DNA of 14,996 bases, taken from Candidatus Sulfopaludibacter sp. SbA3 (lineage in GTDB: Bacteria; Acidobacteriota; Terriglobia; Bryobacterales; Bryobacteraceae). A program made the translations under genes and the position numbers. The stretch spans positions 1 to 14,996 of the forward strand of contig OKRF01000230.1 of the NCBI GenBank assembly GCA_900290315.1, in the 5' to 3' direction. The notes under the pieces were generated by a model. The model saw nothing but the letters and a program-made list of their open reading frames with translations, had not been told where the DNA came from and did not search any database. Numbering within the stretch: position 1 is the stretch's first letter; the number at the start of each line of letters is the position of its first letter. Below are positions 1-6,538 of this stretch, piece by piece.

Positions 1-566
1 CAATTTCGCTCGGATTTGTTTTGGACGAGCCGTTTTTCGGGCCGGAGTTCTGCAAGAGGCTCTGGTTTCTAAACAACTCCGTTGGAAGCTCCGACGACTG
101 CGTCGAGAACTCGTTGGCGAAACTTGTTTTCATTGTGATTGGCGGGTAAGAACGTTCCAGGAGCTTCGCCACATATTGCGTCCGAAACCGGTGCCTCCAC
201 CGCCTTCGCCGCCGCCGAACACCTCGATCAAAAACGACTGTCTGAACCTGCCCAGGAGGCGGGCGGCAAAACCGGCGGCACGATTCTTGAGCAAAACGTT
301 TCCGGCGGCCAGCCAGTCCAGTTGGCTTTGGAGCGGTCGAAGATGTCAAAGAGGGCTTGCGGGGCGTCATTCGGCGACCGAACGCACGCGCGCGAGGATG
401 CGTCAGCCCTCAGCAAAGCAGCAGTGCCGTTCTGCGGCGACTGCTACGCACTGTGTCTTGAAAGTAAGCAGACTACCAGCGCCGCAGCGGTTCTCTGTAC
501 AGCATTGGACACAACCCGCTTCGGCTTTGCGGGAAGACGACAGACGACACAAAACGATCGTCTGTC
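1..566. other. Region without a recognisable gene
   Basis: Several frames are open here on both strands, but none gives a protein I recognise. The translations are rich in Arg, Pro and Ala, as expected of random GC-rich DNA, and no good ribosome binding site precedes any start. One minus-strand frame starts at ATG 133 and stays open to the left edge (about 44 codons, beginning MKTSFANEFS). It has no Shine-Dalgarno sequence, so a gene start there is possible but unsupported. The right end holds the hairpin listed at 539-566. Confidence 0.5.
539..566 (-). terminator. Hairpin directly after the Gfo/Idh stop codon
   Basis: A perfect 9-bp inverted repeat, GACAGACGA (539-547) and TCGTCTGTC (558-566), has a 10-base loop. 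On the minus strand it begins on the base right after the TAG stop at 569-567, so it is well placed to end transcription of the oxidoreductase. The following bases (GTCTTCCCGC) are not a clean U run. It may therefore be a weak intrinsic terminator or only an mRNA 3'-end stabiliser. Confidence 0.45.
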
Positions 567-1289
567 CTACGAGACCAACTCCATCTTGTCCGGGTTCCAC
601 GCGCACACCTTCTTTTCGAAATAGCTGATGTTGGCAAGCAGGGCGGGACCCGCGGCGCGGAAGCCGAAGACCGCATCTTCCACCACCGGTTGGCGCGTGC
701 GCAGCGCGTGGATGAAGTTGCGGATGTGCTCGAAGTGATCGCTGTATCCGCGAGGCGGCGTGAATTTCTCCTCGGCCTGCATGGAGCCGGTGCTCAGGTC
801 GGGCCGCTGCGGATATTTGGCGCGATACTCCTTGAGATATTGCTCCTGCACCGCCTTGGGGAAGGTATCGATGGTGTATCCCGGCTCGCTCTCGCGGGGC
901 GTCTTAGCCAGGGTGAGGCCGCTGTCGATGGTCAGCATACCTTCACTGCCGACGAAGCGGAAGCCGCCGGTCTCCACGACGGCGCCATCGATCAGGTTGA
1001 CGCGCAGGGAGAACGTGAAGCCCGGCCGCGATTGGGTGGCGGGATAATCGTACAGCCCCGCCAGGACGTCCGGCACATCGCGCCCGTCTTTCCAATAGCG
1101 CAGGCCACCGGCGGCGAAGACGCGCGTGGGTCCGTTGCTGCTGGTGGCGAAATGGAGGCCGGAGAACAGGTGGACGAACAGGTCGCCGCCCACTCCGGTG
1201 CCGTAATCGCGATAGTTGCGCCAGCGGAACAGGCGGACCGGCTCGAACGGAACTTTGGGTGCGCGGCCCAGAAAGCGGTCCCAGTCCAC
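567..1289 (-). CDS. C-terminal part of an amber-interrupted Gfo/Idh/MocA oxidoreductase
   Basis: This frame continues the oxidoreductase that starts at 1901. It lies in the same reading frame and is separated from the N-terminal part only by the TAG at 1323-1325. Homologous sequence resumes right after that TAG, with YSIPPDASPSTVDWDRFLG, which is typical of the acidobacterial and planctomycete Tat-exported Gfo/Idh/MocA proteins. The listed start is merely the first possible internal start and has no convincing ribosome binding site. The part carries the substrate-binding C-terminal alpha/beta domain with the family signatures RWRNYRDYGTGVGGDL and PPRGYSDHFEHIRNF. It ends normally, and a hairpin follows the stop. 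Alone it lacks the NAD(P)-binding fold and should be inactive. Without the amber codon the full protein would be 444 residues. Confidence 0.8.
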   Translation of the reverse strand: MDWDRFLGRAPKVPFEPVRLFRWRNYRDYGTGVGGDLFVHLFSGLHFATSSNGPTRVFAAGGLRYWKDGRDVPDVLAGLYDYPATQSRPGFTFSLRVNLIDGAVVETGGFRFVGSEGMLTIDSGLTLAKTPRESEPGYTIDTFPKAVQEQYLKEYRAKYPQRPDLSTGSMQAEEKFTPPRGYSDHFEHIRNFIHALRTRQPVVEDAVFGFRAAGPALLANISYFEKKVCAWNPDKMELVS

Positions 1290-1322
1290 GGTGGAGGGCG
1301 AGGCATCGGGCGGAATGGAGTA

Positions 1323-1325
1323 CTA
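1323..1325 (-). other. In-frame amber codon interrupting the Gfo/Idh gene
   Basis: Reading down from ATG 1901, codon 193 is TAG. The sequence around it is ALGAW-stop-YSIPPDA. From what I recall of the family, Gln (CAG) is usual at this place, so a single C-to-T change accounts for the stop. No frameshift is involved, and both flanks stay family-like in one frame. Confidence 0.85.
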
Positions 1326-1901
1326 CCAGGCGCCCAGCGCGGTGCCGCGATCGATCCAGGCCTCGACGAAATTCAGTTCGCCGATGGCGCCTGACGCCAG
1401 CAGGTCTTTGGCCTTCTGGTACACGATGGAGCTGACGCGCTGGCTGCCCACTTGTAAAATACGGCCGGTGCGCTTCTGGGCGTCAACCACGGTCTTGCCG
1501 TCATCCACCAGTTGCACCATGGGCTTTTCGCAGTAGACATCTTTGCCGGCCGTCATGGCGTCCACGGCAATCTTTTGGTGCCAGTGGTCGGGTGTGGCGA
1601 CGATCACGGCGTCCACGTCGGACCGCGCCAGCACTTCGCGATAATCGCGGGTGGTGAAGAGGTGGTCGCCCCACACCTCGCGGGCACGCGTGAGGCGGCC
1701 GTCGTAGATATCGCTGACGGCCACGAGTTCGACGCCGCCGACAGCGAGGGCATTGCGGGTATCGCCGCTGCCCTGACCGCCCGCGCCGATGAGGGCGATG
1801 CGGATGCGGTCGTTGGGTGACACTCGTGGCGATTGCGCGGCCGCCTGGGCGGCCATTCCGGCGCCTGCGGCGCCCAGAAAATGCCTTCTGGTGATAGCCA
1901 T
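1323..1901 (-). CDS. N-terminal part of Gfo/Idh/MocA oxidoreductase, Tat-exported, truncated
   Basis: This encodes the NAD(P)-binding half of a Gfo/Idh/MocA dehydrogenase, a family that oxidises or reduces sugars, cyclitols and similar polyols. I chose ATG 1901 because it puts a twin-arginine signal (RRHFLGAAG, residues 5-13) at the N-terminus and has GAGG about 8 bases upstream. A longer reading from 1991 adds an unlikely leader that overlaps the divergent gene. The Rossmann motif GAGGQG is at residues 39-44, and the conserved EKP, with the catalytic-region lysine, is at 125-127. The frame stops at a TAG after residue 192, before the substrate-binding domain is complete, so the product is a fragment unless the stop is read through. 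Expected location if intact: periplasm. The natural substrate cannot be inferred. Confidence 0.85.
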   Translation of the reverse strand: MAITRRHFLGAAGAGMAAQAAAQSPRVSPNDRIRIALIGAGGQGSGDTRNALAVGGVELVAVSDIYDGRLTRAREVWGDHLFTTRDYREVLARSDVDAVIVATPDHWHQKIAVDAMTAGKDVYCEKPMVQLVDDGKTVVDAQKRTGRILQVGSQRVSSIVYQKAKDLLASGAIGELNFVEAWIDRGTALGAW

Positions 1902-1989
1902 TTGGAGATCCTCAGCCTCAATTCTACAGAGATTCGGGAAACCGGGCAGCCTTGGAGACCGTCGATTTATGTTACTAGTGGTGGGACAC

Positions 1990-3894
1990 ATGTCGAGTCA
2001 TTACTACAACTGCGCTTTTCTTCGTCTATCCGGAATCTCCGGGCTTCTGGTGGCTGCGGCCCTGGCCCAGACGCCGCCCAGCTACACCATCACCACCATC
2101 GCCGGTAACGGTACCGCGGGTTACACCGGCGACGCCGGCAAGGCCACTGCGGCCGAGCTGAGCTTTCCCTTCGCCGCGGTTATCAACAGCGGGAACTTGT
2201 ACATCGCCGATCAGAACAACAGCGCCGTACGCTACGTGGCGGCGTCCACCGGGATCATCACCACCGCTGCCGGAACCCCTCCCACGCCGGGTTACCTGGC
2301 CACCCAGGACGGCGGGAAAGCCGGCGCGGCGGAATTGAACTATCCTTCCGGCGTGGTGCTGGATTCCGGCGGCAACCTGTTCATTGGCGATACCCAGAAC
2401 AACCTGGTCCGCAAGGTCACGCCGGCTGGCATCATCACCACGTACGCCGGCAACACGACCCAGGCCACCGGCGGCAACCCGTTCGGCGGCGACAACGGAC
2501 CAGCCACCAGCGCGGAGATCTACCGTCCGGCCGGCTTGGCGGTAGATTCCGCCGGCAATCTGTATATCGCCGATACGAGCAACAATGCCATTCGCAAGGT
2601 CACAGCCTCCACGGGTGTGATAACGACCGTCGCCGGGACCACCACCGCCGGATATACCGGCGACAACGGCCCGGCCACGCACGCCACACTCAAGAATCCC
2701 GTAGCAGTGGCTCTGGATAGCTCCGGCAACCTTTATATTGCCGATAGCGGAAACTCCGTCATCCGCAAAGTTTCCACCGGCGGGACCATTACGACCGTGG
2801 CCGGCAACGGCACGGCGGGTTTTTCCGGCGACGGCAACAAGGCGTTCCCCTTGTCGGAGCTCAATAACCCCAAGGGAGTTGCCGTAGATTCCTCCGGTAA
2901 CATCTTCATCTCCGACACCAACAACAGCCGGATTCGCATGGTTTCCACCAACGGCGTCATCACCACCATTGCGGGCACAGGCGGATTCGCGTGGGCCGGC
3001 GATGGCGGCCCGGCCCTCAGCGCGCAGCTTAATTTTCCGACCGGCGTTTCGGTGGACGCGCAGGGCAACATTTACGTCTGCGATGGTCACAACAACGTGG
3101 TCCGGCTGCTCACGCCGGCGAGCCAGAGCGGGGGCGGCCAGGTTCCCGCGGTCAGCGCGGGCGGCGTGGTGACGCTAGGCAATTTTGGTGGCTCCAGCGC
3201 GGCGGCGCCGGGTTCCTGGATCGAAATCTACGGCAACAACCTGGCGGCCGATACGCGCTCCTGGACGACGGCGGACTTTGCGAATGGCGGCCAGACTGCG
3301 CCGGTGTCGCTGGATCGCACTAACGTCACCGTCGCCAGCCAACAAGCGTACGTGTACTACATCAGCCCCAACCAGATCGATGTCCTGCTGCCCAGCCTGG
3401 GCCAGGGCACGTCGCAACTTACCGTAACTACGGCGGCGGGTACCAGCGCGGCTTACCCCCTGACCGTGAACACGAGCCAATTCGGAGTCTTTGCGCCACC
3501 GGCGCTGAAAGTGGGTGGCAAGCAGTATGTGGGCGCGGTTTTCAACGATGGCGCCACCTTCGTGATGCCTCCCAATTCCGTAGCCGGGTATCCGTCGCGG
3601 CAGGCGCATCCTGGTGAGATCATCACTATCTATGGTGTAGGGTTCGGCCCGGTGAATACGGGCACACAGCCCGGCACTATTGCGCCCGGCAACAGCAATC
3701 TCACCGGCACGGTGCAGGTGCTGTTCGGCAGTACGCCAGCGGTGGTCGGCTATAGCGGGCTCGCGCCGGGAACTTTCGGGCTGTACCAGTTCAACGTGAC
3801 AGTGCCCGCGATCGCGAGCAGCGATCTGGTGCCCCTGACGATCACGCTGAACGGCGTACCGGGAACGCAGACGCTGTTTACGGCGGTGCAATAA
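1990..3894 (+). CDS. Exported NHL-repeat beta-propeller protein with Solibacter-type C-terminal domain
   Basis: This is a secreted protein of about 634 residues. A signal peptide with a short hydrophobic core ends near ALA-Q (residues 24-27). Six NHL-type repeats follow (about residues 30-380). Each has the pattern xxPxGVAVDSSGNLYIADTxNNxIRKV, then a linker like ITTVAGNGTAGYTGDxGPA, consistent with a six-bladed beta-propeller. From about residue 385 comes a domain with APGSWIEIYGNNLA, YYISPNQIDVLLP and HPGEIITIYGVGFGPV, which I recognise as the C-terminal domain that is very abundant in Solibacter (TIGR03437-like). NHL propellers bind proteins or carbohydrates; no catalytic site is visible. 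ATG 1990 lies a few bases after GGTGGG. The in-frame ATG 1969, with GGAG upstream, is a credible alternative that adds seven residues. The gene is divergent from the Gfo/Idh gene, with about 88 bases between starts. Confidence 0.9.
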   Translation: MSSHYYNCAFLRLSGISGLLVAAALAQTPPSYTITTIAGNGTAGYTGDAGKATAAELSFPFAAVINSGNLYIADQNNSAVRYVAASTGIITTAAGTPPTPGYLATQDGGKAGAAELNYPSGVVLDSGGNLFIGDTQNNLVRKVTPAGIITTYAGNTTQATGGNPFGGDNGPATSAEIYRPAGLAVDSAGNLYIADTSNNAIRKVTASTGVITTVAGTTTAGYTGDNGPATHATLKNPVAVALDSSGNLYIADSGNSVIRKVSTGGTITTVAGNGTAGFSGDGNKAFPLSELNNPKGVAVDSSGNIFISDTNNSRIRMVSTNGVITTIAGTGGFAWAGDGGPALSAQLNFPTGVSVDAQGNIYVCDGHNNVVRLLTPASQSGGGQVPAVSAGGVVTLGNFGGSSAAAPGSWIEIYGNNLAADTRSWTTADFANGGQTAPVSLDRTNVTVASQQAYVYYISPNQIDVLLPSLGQGTSQLTVTTAAGTSAAYPLTVNTSQFGVFAPPALKVGGKQYVGAVFNDGATFVMPPNSVAGYPSRQAHPGEIITIYGVGFGPVNTGTQPGTIAPGNSNLTGTVQVLFGSTPAVVGYSGLAPGTFGLYQFNVTVPAIASSDLVPLTITLNGVPGTQTLFTAVQ

Positions 3895-4088
3895 GGGGTG
3901 ACCGGCTGGAATCGCAAGGCCGATTCAGGCGAGATGCCGTGGACGGATACAACCACCTCGACGCGACAGGTTGGTTCCGCCTCGCCGCCGCGTTGTGGCC
4001 CGTGCCGTCCCTGGCCGGGTTACCCACACCACAAGGGCCTCATATAGGGGACTTCCACCCCCTGAATGCACATCACTACTCGACACAC
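3895..4088 (-). mobile_element. Possible 5' fragment of a group II intron
   Basis: Read on the minus strand from 4088, the sequence starts GTGTG, which fits the GUGYG 5' end of group II introns. It soon gives GGGGGTGGAAGTCCCCT, whose arms AGGGG and CCCCT (4059-4063 and 4046-4050 on the plus strand) form a small hairpin. A GC-rich, structured-looking stretch follows. This resembles domain I of bacterial group II introns as I remember them. I see no reverse transcriptase and no domain V or VI, so at most a 5' remnant is present. It begins 29 bases downstream of the regulator's stop codon. The call rests on recollection of the motif and is weak; an ordinary intergenic spacer is the alternative. 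Confidence 0.25.
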
Positions 4089-4116
4089 CAAGCTGAAGCT
4101 CATCCTACGAAGCATG

Positions 4117-5367
4117 CTACCCGCGAGGCGCCCGCGCGATCACGACAGTCGCGTCCTTCGGCAGCGCGCTACGGCCTTTCACCTTGATAAGAGCTTCGCA
4201 GTGTGGGAACGAGTTGTCCTTGGTCGCTGGCAGGTGCTTCAGAAGTCCCGCCACGGAGGGCTCGTCAGCCAGGAAATCCGCGCCCGCGTTGATGGCGCTG
4301 CCGCCCGTGCCGCCGATGATCAGGACGTTGCCGGTGCCACCCAAATTGGGTAACAGCGCAATGGAAAAGTACCCTTCGCGTCCGTCGCTGGGTCCCGAAT
4401 TCTGGTAGCTCTGATTGCCATTCCAGCTATCCACGGGATAGTAGATGCTGTTGGCCTTATCGTACATCCACCGCAGGCCCAGCTTGGGCTCGAAGGGAGT
4501 TTGCCAGAGGTTGGAGCGGCTGCTGCCCAGCAGCACCGAATTGTCCGCCTTCAAGTCTCTGAAGGTGTAATCGCGTGCAAACCGCAGCACGGTATGGTGC
4601 TGGCCGGCGCCCGCCATCTGGAACAGCTTCCAGAGAAAACTCGCGCTGGCGTAACTGGATTGCCGGCGCAGCACGATGGCCGAATCCGCGTCGGCAATGC
4701 CGCGCAGATAGCTCCGGTCGAAATAATCGCTGAGCGTCAGGGTGCGGTCGGTGAGCTCCTGGTAGAGGCCCACGGCGGCATCGTCGAGAACGATATCGGT
4801 GGGGCGTGCGGGAGCGAAGATCTGGCTCCAGAACAGGCGGACCGTGGGCCGCGAGGCATCCGCCGTGACGGCGCCGGACCGCGAAGACCCGCGTACCAGA
4901 AGGTACACAGTCGAGCAGGCAAACAGCAATGCCACGAGCGAGAGGATCCACAAGCGACGGTCTGTCCGGGGCGCCGGTTCCACTTCCGGCAGCACTGGCA
5001 GGGGCGGCAGCACCACTTCATCGCGCTCGCGGAACACCGGCGCGTAATTGCCCTTGGGAATTTCCAAAATCAGCGTTTCAGTGGCGCCTTCCGCGGCGAA
5101 ATACTGCTCCAGGCGCTTGCGGAGCATGGAGGCGTGCACGCGCACGATGTTGTCGCTGCCGGTATCATAATTCGCGGGCCGGCCGAAGACTTTGTGGCCG
5201 ACTTCCTGCTCGTGGATTTCGCCTGCCTGGTCGTCCAGCACCCGGTCGGCCACGTATACCAGCAGGTCGCGCAGCCGCGCAGACCGGTTCACATACCGGC
5301 TGGCGGCCACACGCTCCACCAGCAACCGGCGCTCATCCGCGACCTTTACGCTGTGACCCTGAGACAT
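4117..5367 (-). CDS. Membrane-anchored winged-helix-type transcriptional regulator
   Basis: This 416-residue protein resembles the one-component membrane regulators common in Acidobacteria. Residues about 10-112 form the N-terminal DNA-binding-type region: SARLRDLLVYVAD near 29-41, then EIHEQEVGHKVFGRPANYD (50-68), DNIVRVHASMLRKRLEQYF (72-90) and LEIPKGNYAPVF (101-112). A proline-rich linker precedes one transmembrane helix at about 138-158 (RLWILSLVALLFACSTVYLL). The remaining 250 or so residues would lie outside the cytoplasmic membrane and match nothing I can name. They end in a segment rich in Gly and Asn (ALLPNLGGTGNVLIIGGTGG) that may sense a ligand. The start ATG 5367 follows AGGCAGG. 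The gene is divergent from the VOC-receptor operon, so control of that operon is plausible but inferred from position only. Confidence 0.75.
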   Translation of the reverse strand: MSQGHSVKVADERRLLVERVAASRYVNRSARLRDLLVYVADRVLDDQAGEIHEQEVGHKVFGRPANYDTGSDNIVRVHASMLRKRLEQYFAAEGATETLILEIPKGNYAPVFRERDEVVLPPLPVLPEVEPAPRTDRRLWILSLVALLFACSTVYLLVRGSSRSGAVTADASRPTVRLFWSQIFAPARPTDIVLDDAAVGLYQELTDRTLTLSDYFDRSYLRGIADADSAIVLRRQSSYASASFLWKLFQMAGAGQHHTVLRFARDYTFRDLKADNSVLLGSSRSNLWQTPFEPKLGLRWMYDKANSIYYPVDSWNGNQSYQNSGPSDGREGYFSIALLPNLGGTGNVLIIGGTGGSAINAGADFLADEPSVAGLLKHLPATKDNSFPHCEALIKVKGRSALPKDATVVIARAPRG

Positions 5368-5387
5368 GACCTGCCTAATTGGTGTCC

Positions 5388-5416
5388 ATTATAGCGCCAT
5401 GAAAGCGTCCGCTTAA
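5388..5416 (-). promoter_or_regulatory. Likely sigma70 promoter of the membrane regulator
   Basis: On the minus strand a perfect -10 box TATAAT (5393-5388) is preceded, after 17 bases, by TTAAGC (5416-5411), a poor -35. The start codon lies about 20 bases downstream of the -10, giving a leader of roughly 14 bases. The -35 overlaps the left arm of the 9-bp inverted repeat at 5406-5414. Confidence 0.5.
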
Positions 5417-5466
5417 CCCCGGTCTTTACGTTAAAGCTGGCACATAAGCCAATGAAAAAGCGGACG
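5406..5466. repeat. Widely spaced 9-bp inverted repeat between divergent promoters
   Basis: CGTCCGCTT at 5406-5414 is the exact reverse complement of AAGCGGACG at 5458-5466. The left arm overlaps the -35 of the regulator promoter. The right arm ends 18 bases before the -35 of the VOC promoter. This is what a pair of binding sites for a regulator that controls itself and the divergent operon would look like. A chance 9-bp match cannot be excluded. Confidence 0.4.
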
Positions 5467-5484
5467 ATTCCATGCGGGTGCCGT

Positions 5485-5512
5485 TTGACAGTGAATTTAC
5501 TTGCGATCTACT
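5485..5512 (+). promoter_or_regulatory. Likely sigma70 promoter of the VOC-receptor operon
   Basis: A consensus -35 TTGACA (5485-5490) is followed after 16 bases by TCTACT (5507-5512), which matches four of six -10 positions. The predicted transcript start lies about 35 bases before the ATG at 5555, leaving room for the GGAG ribosome binding site at 5542-5545. Confidence 0.5.
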
Positions 5513-5554
5513 ACGCATGCACCTAGCATGACTCTGAACCTGGAGCTGATATAG

Positions 5555-6511
5555 ATGACGAAATTCCTGGCAGGCATTCTGGCGGTCTCCGCTCTGTTTG
5601 CGCAAGACGCGCCCTCGCGGCCCAAGGTCCTGGGCGTGGCCCACATGGCCGTTTACGTCAAGGATCTGGCCAAGACCCGCCAGTTCTACGAAGAGTTTCT
5701 GGGCTTTGGAGAGCCCTTCACCCTCCCTAAGAAGGACGGCACGGGCACCCGCATCGTCTTCATCAAGATCAACGACTACCAGTACATGGAAATCTTCAAC
5801 GAGGCCGACCGCGGGGAAGGCCAGTTGAATCACATTTCGTTTTACACCGATGACGCCGACCGCATGTTTGCCTACCTGAAATCCAAAGGCGCGCCCATTC
5901 AGGGGAGCGCCGAAAAAGTCGGGAAGGGCCAAACCGGGAACAAAAACTTCAACGTCAAGGACCCGGATGGCCACATCGTCGAGATTGTCGAATATCAACC
6001 CGATAGCTGGACGGCTCGCGAGAAGGGCAAATTCATGCCGGCCAACCGCATTGCCGATCACATCATGCACGTAGGCGTTCTGTGCGGCGACCTGGACGCT
6101 TCCATGCAGTTCTACGGCGACATTCTGGGCTTCCGGGAATTCTGGCGCGGCAGCGGTTCCCCGCGCATGCTGAGTTGGGTCAACGTACGTCCCGCCGAGG
6201 GCCAGGATTACCTCGAGCTGATGCTGTACAACAGCCTGCCGGCGCCCGATGGGCGGGGCACCAAGAATCACGTTTCGCTCACGGTCCCGGACGCGGAGAA
6301 GGCGCTGGCGGAGTTGAAAAGGCGCGCCGCCAAGGGACTCTATACGCCGCCGGAAGGCAAGCCGATGGAAATCCAGGTGGGGGTTAACAAGAAGCGGCAG
6401 ATCAACCTGTACGATCCGGACGGTACGCGTCTGGAACTGATGGAACCGAATACGATCGATGGCCAGCCGGCGCCCAACTCCACCGCGCCGGTGCCCCATC
6501 CGGCCAAGTAG
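5555..6511 (+). CDS. Exported protein with two tandem VOC (glyoxalase/dioxygenase-fold) domains
   Basis: A 318-residue protein with a signal peptide (LAGILAVSALFAQ, residues 5-17) and two vicinal-oxygen-chelate domains, about residues 25-150 and 165-297. Each domain keeps a complete set of the metal-binding positions typical of the superfamily: His30, Glu79, His93, Glu143 in the first and His172, Glu221, His239, Glu294 in the second. Both carry a DPDG turn before the last Glu. VOC enzymes include glyoxalase I, ring-cleaving dioxygenases and epimerases; the sequence does not say which applies. A periplasmic location is unusual for glyoxalase and points to processing of an imported or extracellular compound. 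The start is set by ATG 5555, with GGAG nine bases upstream. It is the first gene of the operon with the receptor, and its C-terminal tail is Pro-rich and probably disordered. Confidence 0.85.
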   Translation: MTKFLAGILAVSALFAQDAPSRPKVLGVAHMAVYVKDLAKTRQFYEEFLGFGEPFTLPKKDGTGTRIVFIKINDYQYMEIFNEADRGEGQLNHISFYTDDADRMFAYLKSKGAPIQGSAEKVGKGQTGNKNFNVKDPDGHIVEIVEYQPDSWTAREKGKFMPANRIADHIMHVGVLCGDLDASMQFYGDILGFREFWRGSGSPRMLSWVNVRPAEGQDYLELMLYNSLPAPDGRGTKNHVSLTVPDAEKALAELKRRAAKGLYTPPEGKPMEIQVGVNKKRQINLYDPDGTRLELMEPNTIDGQPAPNSTAPVPHPAK

Positions 6512-6538
6512 TCTGCGGAGAAAGTCCGAGGAGGTCTT

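Noticed and set aside
139..628. Overlapping open frames of 150-161 codons on the plus strand
   Set aside because: They run into the antisense of the Gfo/Idh C-terminus, lack ribosome binding sites and have random-looking composition.
1902..1968. TAGAAT (1926-1921, minus) as a -10 box for the Gfo/Idh gene
   Set aside because: The hexamer is good, but no acceptable -35 lies at the right distance, so it was not listed as a promoter.
2026..3090. 354-codon open frame on the minus strand, Gly/Val-rich with internal repeats
   Set aside because: The repetition is the mirror image of the six NHL repeats on the plus strand.
2080..3115. Regularly repeated sequence that might suggest a repeat array
   Set aside because: The periodicity is about 170-200 bases, is imperfect, and matches protein repeats; there are no short identical repeats with unique spacers, so it is not a CRISPR array.
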